A DNA stretch of 64,000 bases from Paenibacillus periandrae (GTDB lineage: Bacteria; Bacillota; Bacilli; Paenibacillales; NBRC-103111). Under the pieces are notes generated by a model. It ran no database searches. It was not told the DNA's origin and worked only from the letters and a program-made list of their open reading frames with translations. Positions 55,744 to 64,000 of the stretch are shown one piece after another (within the stretch, counting starts at the first letter, position 1; the number at the start of each line of letters is the position of its first letter). The stretch lies in assembly GCF_022458865.1 (NCBI RefSeq), contig NZ_JAJNMU010000036.1, positions 1 through 64,000 of the forward strand, in the 5' to 3' direction. A program made the position numbers and the translations under genes.

Positions 55744-56514
55744 TTGTCTGAACGATTTGCTGGTAAAGTTTGTTTGGTTACTGGTGCCAGCTCTGGAATC
55801 GGTAGAGCGACCGCTATTGCATTTGGACAACAGGGAGCAAGCGTCATTGTAGCCGATATGAATGCGCAAGCCGGCGAAGAAGTGGCAGCAGAAATCAAAA
55901 GAAATGGCAGCGACGCAATTTTTGTTCCGGTAAACATTTCGCAGCTTAAAGATGTTGAACATATGGTTTCTGTTGCGGTGAGCAGGTTTGGACGTTTGGA
56001 TTGCGCGGTGAACAACGCAGCGATCAGCGGATCCGTGACGCTTCCGACGAACGAGTATCCGGAAGACGAATGGAACCGTGTGATTGCGGTCAACTTGACC
56101 GGAACATGGTATTGTGTCAAGCAAGTATTGGATCAAATGCTAAAACAGGGCTGCGGAACGATCGTCAATGTTTCTTCGGCTGCAGGCTTACGCGGGCATT
56201 CGGGCAATGTCTCCTATGCGGCGGCCAAACATGGTGTAGTGGGTTTGACGAAAACGGCTGCTCTTGAATGCGCGACCAAGAATATTCGGGTGAATGCGGT
56301 TTGTCCGACCGGAATCGAAACGCCCATGATGCTTGATGGCCGAAGAAATCTTCGGAATGATCCCAAGGCATATGAGGATGCAGCGAACTATCAAGCCATG
56401 AAGCGGTTAGGGAAGCCGCAAGAGGTCGCCGACGTGATCCTATGGCTGTCTTCGGAGGAATCCACATTCATCACCGGACATGCCATGGCGATAGATGGAG
56501 GAGCTTTTGCGTAA
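55744..56514 (+). CDS. SDR-family oxidoreductase 2
   Basis: A 256-residue classical SDR: TGASSGIGRA, NNAAIS, SYAAAKHG (catalytic Tyr and Lys) and FITGHAMAIDGG. TTG 55744 is chosen, with CAGGAGGTGA at ideal spacing; the in-frame GTG nine bases earlier overlaps that site. One of three SDRs in the operon, suggesting several redox steps on hydroxylated intermediates. Confidence 0.84.
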   Translation: MSERFAGKVCLVTGASSGIGRATAIAFGQQGASVIVADMNAQAGEEVAAEIKRNGSDAIFVPVNISQLKDVEHMVSVAVSRFGRLDCAVNNAAISGSVTLPTNEYPEDEWNRVIAVNLTGTWYCVKQVLDQMLKQGCGTIVNVSSAAGLRGHSGNVSYAAAKHGVVGLTKTAALECATKNIRVNAVCPTGIETPMMLDGRRNLRNDPKAYEDAANYQAMKRLGKPQEVADVILWLSSEESTFITGHAMAIDGGAFA

Positions 56515-56526
56515 AGGAGAACGGAC

Positions 56527-57294
56527 ATGATCTTTCAACAGTTATTTTCTCTTAACGGTAAGGTTGCTGTCTTGATAGGAGCGAGTCAAGGCATCGGAAG
56601 TGAAATGGCCAAGATTTTGGCAGAAGCCGGTGCCAGACTCGCGTTAGTAGCAAGAAATCAGGAAAAGCTAGCTTCATTAGCAGTGCATTTGACTGAAGCC
56701 GGACATGAGGCCATGGCATTTTCTTGCGATGTAACCCGAGTGGAGGAAGTGGACGCGTTGATGGAAAGGATCCATCATCATTTCGGCCAAATCGATATAT
56801 TAGTCAACAACGCAGGAATGAATATTGCTAAACCGATTGAAGAAGTAACTGAATCTGATTGGGACAGTGTACTGGATCTCAACTTGAAAAGCGCTTTTTT
56901 CTGCTCACAAGCCGCAGGACGCTATATGGTGCCCCGAAAACAGGGGAAAATCGTCAATATTTCGTCTCAAATGGCATTGGTCGGCTATTATAAACGCAGC
57001 GCATACTGCGCAAGCAAAGGCGGCCTTATGCAAATGACGAAAGCGATGGCCATCGAATGGTCGTCCAGCAAAATCAATGTAAATTCGATAGCTCCGACAT
57101 TCATTGAGACTCCCATGACGGCGCCGATGTTTGAGGATCCTAGTTTCCGGGCAGAAGTATTGAGCCGGATTCCGCTCGGCAGATTGGCGAAAGCGGAAGA
57201 TCTTTTTGGAGCCTTGATATTTTTGTGCTCGTCTTCTTCCGATATGGTGACAGGGCAAACGATTGTCGTAGATGGAGGCTGGACCGTCTGGTAA
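56527..57294 (+). CDS. SDR-family oxidoreductase 3
   Basis: A 255-residue classical SDR: IGASQGIGSE (Gly-rich loop with the first residue changed to Ile-Gly), NNAGMN, YCASKGG catalytic segment and MVTGQTIVVDGGWTVW. Starts 12 bp after SDR 2 behind AAAGGAG. Last gene of the operon, followed by a bidirectional terminator. Confidence 0.86.
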   Translation: MIFQQLFSLNGKVAVLIGASQGIGSEMAKILAEAGARLALVARNQEKLASLAVHLTEAGHEAMAFSCDVTRVEEVDALMERIHHHFGQIDILVNNAGMNIAKPIEEVTESDWDSVLDLNLKSAFFCSQAAGRYMVPRKQGKIVNISSQMALVGYYKRSAYCASKGGLMQMTKAMAIEWSSSKINVNSIAPTFIETPMTAPMFEDPSFRAEVLSRIPLGRLAKAEDLFGALIFLCSSSSDMVTGQTIVVDGGWTVW

Positions 57295-57352
57295 ACGATA
57301 GTTTCTTGGAATCGGTACAGCAGGAAACACTTGCGTGAGATCGCTAGATCCT

Positions 57353-57398
57353 AAAAATCCCCATGGACATCTAAAGACAAGACATCCGGGGGATTTTT
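57353..57398. terminator. Bidirectional terminator between convergent genes
   Basis: AAAAATCCCC (57353-57362) and GGGGATTTTT (57389-57398) form a stem with A and T tracts on both sides. It serves both the plus-strand operon and the minus-strand LysR gene. Confidence 0.75.
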
Positions 57399-57405
57399 GC
57401 TCTCA

Positions 57406-58317
57406 TCAAAAAAGGTTCACTTCTTTCAAATCTGCTTCTACCTTCCAATTCATCAATTCTTCAAGAAATAGCCGAATTGCCGGATTATTGTTTTTCTTAT
57501 TCCAAGCAGCTATCATGTCGATCTTCGTTTCATCACCTTCGATATCGATGAAGCGAAGTGATGGGCTTTTCTGTGAACTTACGTAACTGGGAAGGATGGT
57601 AATACCGACTCCGGCTTCGATCAACATAAGCAAAGAATCCGTTTGTGGAGATTCGTGTATCACATCTGGAGTAAAGCCATTTTTTTGGCAAGTATTTAGT
57701 GTAACTTCATAAGAAAGAGGAGAGATGTTGCGGGACATGTGAAGGAAGGGTTCCTTGGCCAAATCGCTCAACTTGATGCTCGATTTCCCGGAAAGTGTAT
57801 GGCGCTCCGACATGACGAGTTCCAAAGTATCTTGGAATACGTTGAAATATTCCATCTCGGGGTATCTCTCAAGTCCGAAAGAATACATGAAGCCGATATT
57901 AAGTTCTTCATGCTGCAAAGCCTCAATTAGTGAGCCCCAGTTATACCTGTTAAGATTAACACTCGTATTCGGATACTTGTTCCGGAAGCGTCCGATCAAT
58001 TCCGGAATCTTGATTTTATCGTATAAATAGCCGATTGAAAGACTCCCGATTAGCCCCCGGCCCGCTTTTCGTGTATTGTCGAGAGCTTCATTGGATAGCG
58101 ATATTATAGATTTGGCGTATTTAAGGAGAACAGTGCCTGCGGGGGTGAGATGGACAGAACGGTTGTTTCGTGAAAAGAGCAAGACTCCGATGTCTTTTTC
58201 CAATTCTGCAATCTGTCTGCTTAAAGCAGGTTGACCGATGTAAAGGTGCTTTGCGGCTTCCATGAAATTATGATGCTCGGCAACTGAAATAAAATAAAGC
58301 AATTGTTGAATATTCAT
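57406..58317 (-). CDS. LysR-type transcriptional regulator
   Basis: A 303-residue LTTR: N-terminal helix-turn-helix (MNIQQLLYFISVAEHHNFME, GQPALSRQIAELEKDIGV), then the ligand domain. It is convergent with the ring-cleavage operon and divergent from the HisD-like gene, so it may control either. The family usually responds to a pathway intermediate. No clear operator seen in the 58318-58582 gap. Confidence 0.85.
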   Translation of the reverse strand: MNIQQLLYFISVAEHHNFMEAAKHLYIGQPALSRQIAELEKDIGVLLFSRNNRSVHLTPAGTVLLKYAKSIISLSNEALDNTRKAGRGLIGSLSIGYLYDKIKIPELIGRFRNKYPNTSVNLNRYNWGSLIEALQHEELNIGFMYSFGLERYPEMEYFNVFQDTLELVMSERHTLSGKSSIKLSDLAKEPFLHMSRNISPLSYEVTLNTCQKNGFTPDVIHESPQTDSLLMLIEAGVGITILPSYVSSQKSPSLRFIDIEGDETKIDMIAAWNKKNNNPAIRLFLEELMNWKVEADLKEVNLF

Positions 58318-58582
58318 AAGTTCTCCTTAGGGGGAATTATTCAATTTTGTCATAATTTACATTACTATGAATTATTATAAATAGTTTTTATCGGAGTTAC
58401 AACATAGGATTCTGCTCTTCTGAAAAATGATTTATTCCACTTTGGAATCGCACGAGTGAATACAAGCATTTCACTAAGTTTCTTATCTGGCGTTAATGTG
58501 TTAGTAAATCGGAGCGCTTCCTTATACCTTTTTGAATTATTGAAATCGTATTGCAATTTAGATTAAGAAAGCAGGGAATGTA

Positions 58583-59865
58583 ATGGCAATTTATTTGAAA
58601 ACAGGAAAGAGCAAAGTGATATTGCTAAAGCCGAAGCAGCAGTAAAAGAGCGTTGAAAAGATCATTCAGGATATCGCACAAAGAGGAGACTCTGCTGTTC
58701 GTGAATTATCCGGTAAGCTTGATAATTGGTCTCCGCAAAGCTTCCGGCGAGAGATGAAATTATCAAAGGCGTGCCAACTCAAGTGCTTGAAGATATTAAA
58801 TTCGCTCAGTCCAACGTCAGAAGGTTTGCTGAAGCACAAAAGTCCGCCCTTCAAGATATTGAAGTCGAAACTCTTCCAGGAGTCGTTCTTGGACATAAAA
58901 ATATACCTGTAAACAATGTGGGGTGCTATATACCAGGCGGACGATACCCCATGGTTGCTTAGGCCCATATGAGTGTTTTGACTGCAAAAGTAGCCGGAGT
59001 GAAAAGAATCATCGCTTGTACACCGCCCATAAATGGTGAAATTCCTGCAGCGACAGTCACAGCGATGGCTTTGGCCGGAGCGGATGAAATCTATATTGTC
59101 GGTGGCGTTCATTCCATGGCTGCAATGGCAAGAGGAACAGAAACGATGGTACCTGTAGACATGCTTGTCGGACCTGGGAATGCGTATGTGGCAGAAGCAA
59201 AGCGTCAATTATTTGGCAAAGTCGGAATCGACCTGCTGGCGGGACCGACTGAAACATTAGTTATCGCGGATGAAACCTTTGATACAGAAATGATTGCAAC
59301 GGATTTACTCGGTCAAGCTGAACATGGCCCAACGTCTCCTTGTGCGTTGATTACGACTTCGGATCGTTTGGCTCAAGAGACCCTTGCCGAGATTGAGCGC
59401 CAGCTTCAAGTTTTGCCTACGGCTGAAGTCGCACGTGTTGCCTGGGAAGATAACGGATTGATCATTTTGGTCGATAGCTTAGAAGAAGCTGTCATTGAAG
59501 CGGATCGATTAGCCTATGAGCATGTAGAGGTCTTAACAACGGATCCTCAATATTTTTTGGATCGTCTCACTAATTTAGGGGCCCTTTTCCTCGGGCCTGA
59601 AACGAACGTGGCCTACGGCGATAAAGTGATTGGAACGAATCATACACTGCCGACAAAAGGTGCTGCCCGTTATACGGGAGGCCTATGGGTAGGAAAGTTC
59701 ATCAAAACTTGCACCTATCAAAAGGTGAAACCTGAAGCGACTGCTCTCATTGGTGAATATTGTGCACGTTTGTGTGAAATTGAAAACTTTTCCGGTCATG
59801 CGGAACAAGCAAAATTGCGTGTGCGCCGATATGGTGCGACAGCGAGGGTTGGTCATGATTCTTGA
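58583..59865 (+). pseudogene. HisD-like dehydrogenase, broken
   Basis: A histidinol-dehydrogenase-superfamily gene of about 425 codons with at least three defects: an early TAA in KPKQQ-stop, a frameshift near 58730-58740 (NWSPQSF to the other frame), and TAG in PMVA-stop-AHMSVL. The later part is well conserved (GPTETLVIADE, HGPTSPCALITT, TNHTLPTKGAARYTGG). No histidine-biosynthesis genes are nearby; relatives in catabolic clusters oxidise hydroxy compounds such as dihydroxypropanesulfonate. Its 3' end overlaps the ABM gene. Confidence 0.85.
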
Positions 59866-60160
59866 AGTGGTGATGCTGCAAGTTAAAGTGGGGATGGAAG
59901 AGGAGTATGAAGACATCCTTCGCGAAGCATACCAGATTATTTCTCAGGCACGGGGGTTCATTAGCCTTGAACTGAAGCGTTGTATAGAGATTAGAGGGAA
60001 ATATCTTTTGTTCACCAAATGGGAAACCCTGGAAGATCACATAATTGGATTCCGACAGTCGCTAATGTATCAAGAATGGATGGCCTTACTGCATCATTTT
60101 TATGAATTGCCTCTCATCGTTGAGCATTTTGAAAATGTAGATTTTAAGGAGTGGGGATAA
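59855..60160 (+). CDS. Antibiotic biosynthesis monooxygenase (ABM)-domain protein
   Basis: A 101-residue ferredoxin-like protein of the ABM/quinol monooxygenase type (MILEVVMLQVKVGMEEEYED, QARGFISLELKRC, LFTKWETLEDH, HFYEL). Such dimers oxidise hydroxylated aromatics to quinones without cofactor, or act as small binding proteins. Its ATG lies inside the last codons of the dead HisD-like gene; the stop abuts the cupin start. Confidence 0.7.
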   Translation: MILEVVMLQVKVGMEEEYEDILREAYQIISQARGFISLELKRCIEIRGKYLLFTKWETLEDHIIGFRQSLMYQEWMALLHHFYELPLIVEHFENVDFKEWG

Positions 60161-60655
60161 ATGGGGAATGTTATGAAAGTTCGGAGGTTCGTCACCGGCC
60201 ATGATCAAAATGGAGAGGCAGTAATTGAGTTGGAGGATATTATCGAAGGAACTGAAGTTGAAGGTGATATTGGCACTGCTTCATTTGCTTTGATCTGGAC
60301 AACGGATACACATCCTGTGAATAACCAGGATGTGGTTGACGGCAGTAAACGGGAATTTGGGCTAGTCTCTCCCGGAGGTACTGTCTTTCGTATCGTCGAC
60401 CTCTACACTAGCCATCAGTCTCCGATGCACCGCACGCAATCCCTGGACTATGGAATCGTACTTGAAGGGGAGGTCGAAATGGAGTTGGATGCAGGGAAAT
60501 GCGTCCAACTGAGCGCGGGTGATGTAGTTGTTCAGCGGGGAACGATTCATGCATGGAGAAATATTGGTACTAAAACCTGCCGTATTGCTTTTGTTCTTGT
60601 AGACGCTGAAGCGGTTTCGATTGGAAGCAGGGTTCTTACGGCGACCCATGACTGA
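60161..60655 (+). CDS. Cupin-domain protein
   Basis: A 164-residue single-domain cupin. HRTQSLDYGIVLEGEVEMEL and GDVVVQRGTIHAWRN carry the two cupin motifs with probable metal-binding His and Glu. The ATG touches the ABM stop, with AAGGAGTGGGG upstream, so the two are coupled. It may be a small dioxygenase, isomerase or sensor in the aromatic pathway; not determinable from sequence. Confidence 0.75.
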   Translation: MGNVMKVRRFVTGHDQNGEAVIELEDIIEGTEVEGDIGTASFALIWTTDTHPVNNQDVVDGSKREFGLVSPGGTVFRIVDLYTSHQSPMHRTQSLDYGIVLEGEVEMELDAGKCVQLSAGDVVVQRGTIHAWRNIGTKTCRIAFVLVDAEAVSIGSRVLTATHD

Positions 60656-60915
60656 TTCAACCGATCGTGATGGAGGGAATGAGATGACCAAATTCCAATA
60701 CATGCTGCGTAAGTTTGCAAAGCTTTTCGGTGATTCGTCATATATAAATTCTTACTCTCCTTTTTGCGGTATCTGGACCACATTCTGCAAAGAAAAGAAT
60801 GATTTGGAGGAAGGACCATTTCATTAACATTTTAAGCATTCATGATAATTTAGTTTTTAATAAAAATGGTGAAGCAGAAGGATCACTGCTCTGCCACTTT
60901 TCATTTTCGATGGAA
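60656..60915. other. Gap between cupin and IclR genes
   Basis: A 47-codon ORF from 60684 (MTKFQYMLRKFAKLFGD) has a weak ribosome site (GGAGGGAATGAG) but no recognisable family, so I do not call it. Nothing else seen. Confidence 0.35.
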
Positions 60916-61695
60916 TCAATGACCGGAATAGCCCAGATTTTTGGATATTTCCTTTGCCGCTTTTATGACTTTGTTTTTAAGGGCCGGCAACTGATTCTGC
61001 TTAATGCGATGCTTGGGGCCGACCAACGAAATGGAGGCGATTACTTTTTTGGAATAGTTTCGAATCGGTGCCGCAAAGGAAACGACATCCTCTAGAAACT
61101 CACATTCGCTGTAGCAAACTTCCGATTCGCGAATTTCTGCAAGCTGTGTTTTCAAAATACTCGGATCGATGATTGTTTTCATGGTGTAACGCACCAAATC
61201 CGTTGCAAGCAAGCGTTCGATTTTTGACGTTTCTTGAAAGGCCAGTAATACTTTGCCCGAACTTGTACAGTGGATCGGGTTTCGGCGGCCGACATAGGAC
61301 AAGATGCGGACAGGGTGCAAGCACTCTATTTGCTCAATGTAAACAACGTCTTCATCCTCTAATACAGCGATATGAGCCGCTTCTCCCGTATCTCTTACCA
61401 GCTCTTTTAATATAGGCCGGGCTTCGCGGTTTATCTCCAGTTGGGAAGTCACGATGCTGTTTAGCGTCAAAATGCGGAGTCCCAAACGGTATTTTTGGTT
61501 GTTCGGATCCTTGATAACATATCCTTCGCTGGCAAGTGTGCTGAGCAGGCGGCTTATGGTGCTTTTGCCAACGCCAAGCTCGACTGCCAAGTCGCTGACA
61601 CGTTTCTCGTGAGTTTCCTGTGAGAAACTGTTCAGGATACGAAGCGCATTTTTGACGGAGGAAAGCAAATAATCATTTTCCGGTTTGTCTGTCAT
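60916..61695 (-). CDS. praR: IclR-type transcriptional regulator (PraR-like)
   Basis: A 259-residue IclR protein: N-terminal winged helix (SSVKNALRILNSFSQETHEK, VSDLAVELGVGKSTISRLLS) and C-terminal effector domain (HCTSSGKVLLAF). ATG 61695 follows AAGGAAGG; the longer frame is rejected. It sits divergent from the remains of the second pra operon, the place expected for praR. In JJ-1b the IclR-type PraR represses pra. Since the intact operon at 241 has no adjacent regulator in view, this protein may control it in trans. Confidence 0.8.
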   Translation of the reverse strand: MTDKPENDYLLSSVKNALRILNSFSQETHEKRVSDLAVELGVGKSTISRLLSTLASEGYVIKDPNNQKYRLGLRILTLNSIVTSQLEINREARPILKELVRDTGEAAHIAVLEDEDVVYIEQIECLHPVRILSYVGRRNPIHCTSSGKVLLAFQETSKIERLLATDLVRYTMKTIIDPSILKTQLAEIRESEVCYSECEFLEDVVSFAAPIRNYSKKVIASISLVGPKHRIKQNQLPALKNKVIKAAKEISKNLGYSGH

Positions 61696-61720
61696 GATTG
61701 TACCTTCCTTATTCGTATGT

Positions 61721-61741
61721 TTGTTCATTATAGAAGAACAA
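61721..61741. promoter_or_regulatory. Candidate PraR operator
   Basis: TTGTTC-N9-GAACAA is a perfect inverted repeat 26-46 bp upstream of the regulator start, in the divergent control region. IclR proteins bind such repeats; assignment is inference. Confidence 0.4.
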
Positions 61742-61807
61742 CGTTTTGATAAAGAGTTTATCATGATATATACAAGATGGACATCCCCTAAAATAAATTT
61801 TCTTTTG

Positions 61808-61836
61808 TTGCATATAAAAGAACCCAGCTGTTGTAT
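61808..61836 (+). promoter_or_regulatory. Remnant promoter of the second pra operon
   Basis: TTGCAT (61808-61813), 17 bp, TTGTAT (61831-61836): the same arrangement and flanking bases as the promoter of the intact operon (140-168). Coding remains of praB begin only six bases later, so praA and its leader are deleted while the promoter is kept. Confidence 0.55.
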
Positions 61837-61841
61837 ACTTG

Positions 61842-61946
61842 CGGACGCCTTTTGGCGGTATGAAGCAAAGCGGTATCGGCCGGGAAGGCGGATTGCACAG
61901 CTTTGAGTTCTATTCCGAGTTGACCAGCATTTGCATCAAACTTTGA
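61842..61946 (+). pseudogene. praB: 3' remnant of praB (second operon)
   Basis: The last 35 codons of praB remain (RTPFGGMKQSGIGREGG to CIKL and TGA), differing from the intact praB by one visible residue. Everything upstream, praA included, is missing; the join with the promoter lies at about 61838-61842. Confidence 0.9.
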
Positions 61947-61970
61947 TGATCGAGGAGGCGATTTTGGCTT

Positions 61971-62753
61971 ATGAAGAATAAAACGGTTAAATATGCAGAA
62001 CATTTGGAGCAAGCAATGATAGAAAGTAGAGGCGTCGAGCCGATTACTGCAATCGATCCCATGATAACGGTTCGTGACGCTTATGATATTCAATTGGTCA
62101 CGATCGCCAAAAAGGTGGCGACGGGGAGCCGTATTGTCGGGAAAAAGATTGGTTTGACCTCTCTGGCCATGCAGCAGTTGCTCAAGGTGGATCAACCCGA
62201 TTACGGTCATCTGCTGGATGATATGGTGGTGGAAAACGGCGGAGCCGTTCCATTCTCACGGGTATTGCAGCCGAAGGTAGAGGCGGAAATTGCTTTTGTG
62301 CTGAAGCGGGATCTGATCGGCACGTAGGTTACGCCTGCTGAAGTGCTGCTGGCTACAGACTACGTGCTGCCTGCGCTTGAAATCGTCGATAGTCGGGTTG
62401 CCGACTGGAAAATTAAGCTGCAGGATACAGTAGCGGATAATGCATCCTCTGGTTTGTATGTTTTGGGTGGCAAGCCGGTCAAACCGGAAAACATCGATTT
62501 GACGCTTGAGGGTATGGTGCTTTATAAGAACGGTGAAATCATGAACACAGGCGTCGGCGCTGCCGCACTCGGCGATCCAGCAGCATGTGTCGCTAGGTTG
62601 GCCAACAAACTGTTCGAATTCGGCATCACGCTCAAAGCAGGTGAAGTTATTTTATCAGGCACCTTATCCGCTGCAGTGAATGCGGAGCCAGGCGATCATT
62701 TTCAGACCCGAATCGCCCATTTAGGCGAAGTGTCCGTTAGTTTCCAAGCCTAA
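61971..62753 (+). pseudogene. praE: praE homologue with an internal stop (second operon)
   Basis: Encodes a full-length hydratase-like frame of 260 codons apart from a TAG at 62325-62327 (LIGT-stop-VTPAEV), where the intact praE has a Lys codon in LIGPKVSALDV. Roughly four in five residues match PraE, so this is a diverged paralogue, not a recent duplicate. CGAGGAGGCG precedes the ATG. It would give only a truncated protein unless the stop is read through. Confidence 0.88.
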
Positions 62754-62770
62754 ACGAAAGGATGATTTCG

Positions 62771-63685
62771 ATGTCGAAAGTAAAAATCGCCGTGCTCGGA
62801 TCCGGTAATATCGGTACGGACCTAATGTATAAGCTTCAGCGCTCTGATGTACTTGAGATGACGACAAAGATTGGAGTCGATCCCGCTTCGGAGGGATTAG
62901 CGCGTGCCTCCAAGCTTGGGTATATAACCATCGATTCTGGCATCCAAGGGTTTCTAGAGCAGCCGGATATGAGCCTCTGCGGATATCGTCTTCGACGCGA
63001 CATCCGCAGAGGCTCATATCCGGCCATGCGAAGGCCTTGCGTAACGCCGGCAAAATCGCGATGGACCTTACGCCTGCTGCAGTTGGAGCGCTGATCATAC
63101 CGGCAGTAAACCTGAAGGAGCATATTCAGAAGGATAACGTAAACCTCGTGACTTGCGGCGGTCAAGCGACGATTCCGATCGTACACGCGATAGGCCGTGT
63201 CGCTTCCGTCGAATACGCTGAAATTGTAGCGATCATTTCCAGTAAAAGCGCAGGACCGGGGACTCGGGCTAACATCGACGAATTTACAGAAACGACCGCT
63301 CATGGTATTGAAAATATCGGAGGCGCGAAAAAGGGCAAAGCGATCATTATTCTGAATCCGGCTGAACCGCCGATTCTCATGAGGGATACGGTTATGCTCT
63401 CGTGGATAAAGAACGCATGGATAAAGCTGCGATTACCCGTTCCATTCTTGATACGGTTACCTACATCCAATCCTACATACAGGGTTACCGGTTGCTAACG
63501 GAGCCGATCTTTGACAGCAATAAAGTGACCGTGTTTCTCGAGGTGGAAGGTGCCGACGACTATTTACCGTCTTGTCTTATTCCGGCAATCTTGACATCAT
63601 GACGGCATCGGCCGTGAAGGTGGCGGAAGAAATTGCACAGCATCGGATTGCCCAAACGGTCAGAGAGGGAGGAGCATCGGCATGA
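62771..63685 (+). pseudogene. praG: praG homologue with three lesions (second operon)
   Basis: An acetaldehyde dehydrogenase gene broken by (a) a rewritten segment near 62962-63024 forming a perfect inverted repeat, (b) a missing T in DTV-YALV near 63390, and (c) a 5-nt net gain near 63572 (TCTTGTCT in place of AAG). Between lesions the match is excellent, including LVTCGGQATIPIV with the catalytic Cys. The final TGA overlaps the ATG of praF'. Confidence 0.9.
62962..63024. repeat. 23-bp perfect inverted repeat inside praG'
   Basis: The arm at 62962-62984 is the exact reverse complement of 63002-63024, with a 17-nt loop. In the intact praG the corresponding left arm is unrelated to the right one, so the left arm was apparently copied from the right one by template switching. 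Confidence 0.9.
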
Positions 63686-64000
63686 CGATAGAACGCGAGA
63701 TCCTGATTACGGAAGTCGCTCTTCGCGACGGAAGTCACGCCATAGCACATCAATATACGATTGAACAGGTAACACAGGTCGCGAAGGCATTGGGCGAAGC
63801 GGGAGTACCCAACATTGAAGTTTCTCATGGAGATGGACTCGGCGGCTCCTCCTTGCAGTACGGCCTTTCGCATACGGATGAGATGAAGCTGATTGAAGCG
63901 GCAGTGTCCGTTAGCGGCGAATCCAAAATCGCGGTGCTCGTACTTCCCGGCATCGGAACGGTTAAAGAGATGAGGGAAGCGGCCGGACTCGGCGTCAGCA
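63682..64000 (+). CDS. praF: 4-Hydroxy-2-oxovalerate aldolase homologue, cut by the window end (second operon)
   Basis: The first 106 codons of a praF homologue, open to the window edge, with ITEVALRDGSHAIAHQYT and VSHGDGLGGSSLQYG nearly as in the intact PraF. The ATG overlaps the praG' stop (ATGA). Whether the rest, and praDCHI, survive cannot be seen. Confidence 0.85.
   Translation, partial: MTIEREILITEVALRDGSHAIAHQYTIEQVTQVAKALGEAGVPNIEVSHGDGLGGSSLQYGLSHTDEMKLIEAAVSVSGESKIAVLVLPGIGTVKEMREAAGLGVS

Noticed and set aside
58583..59865. Functional histidinol dehydrogenase of histidine biosynthesis
   Set aside because: Multiple stops and shifts, no his genes nearby, catabolic neighbourhood.

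Overview
The window reads as Paenibacillus-like (low-to-mid GC Firmicute) DNA: strong AGGAGG-type ribosome sites, TTG/GTG starts, LplB/YtcP/YesMN-type sugar regulons, and an aromatic operon whose gene order matches the protocatechuate 2,3-cleavage operon described from Paenibacillus sp. JJ-1b. It is a catabolic accessory region, rich in insertion-sequence debris and in genes killed by single stops or frameshifts.

Layout. (1) 131-8907: intact pra operon (praABEGFDCHI) converting 4-hydroxybenzoate to pyruvate and acetyl-CoA, with promoter and a strong terminator. (2) 9220-12600: an IS110-type and an IS91-type transposase, both frameshifted, a small zinc-ribbon ORF and a TRAP-permease scrap. (3) 12958-16614: LysR regulator divergent from thiolase and two CoA-transferase subunits. 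(4) 16875-24780: rearranged scrap (Gfo/Idh, GH115, IS110, IS66, GH3 and IS1182 pieces) around an intact TetR/MFS efflux pair. (5) 24970-43920: plant-sugar region: two Gfo/Idh/MocA oxidoreductases, a sugar ABC transporter (binding protein split from its permeases by a dead MFS gene), a sugar isomerase/epimerase, a YesN/YesM two-component system, and three glycosidases (GH140-like, GH106-like, GH43). (6) 43988-47929: broken DDE transposase, NTF2-like protein, Gfo/Idh tail, then both subunits of a C-glycoside deglycosidase. (7) 48422-57294: a tightly packed operon with an FAD-synthetase-like protein, split-barrel flavoprotein, extradiol dioxygenase, acyl-CoA-dehydrogenase-fold flavin monooxygenase, C-C hydrolase, metal-dependent cyclase/hydrolase, FAH-family hydrolase and three SDRs, facing a LysR gene. 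(8) 58583-64000: dead HisD-like gene, ABM and cupin proteins, an IclR regulator (PraR-like), and a second, diverged and decaying pra operon.

How it may work together (inference): O-linked sugars on plant aromatic C-glycosides are trimmed by the glycosidases; a Gfo/Idh/MocA enzyme oxidises the C-linked sugar; the deglycosidase breaks the C-C bond; the operon at 48-57 kb hydroxylates and opens the released aromatic ring; 4-hydroxybenzoate-type fragments drain through pra. The 46.4-57.3 kb block is the best candidate for an undescribed system. The second pra operon is a clear case of decay: its promoter is fused to the last 35 codons of praB, praE' has an internal stop, and praG' carries a 23-bp perfect inverted repeat that looks like a template-switch mutation.
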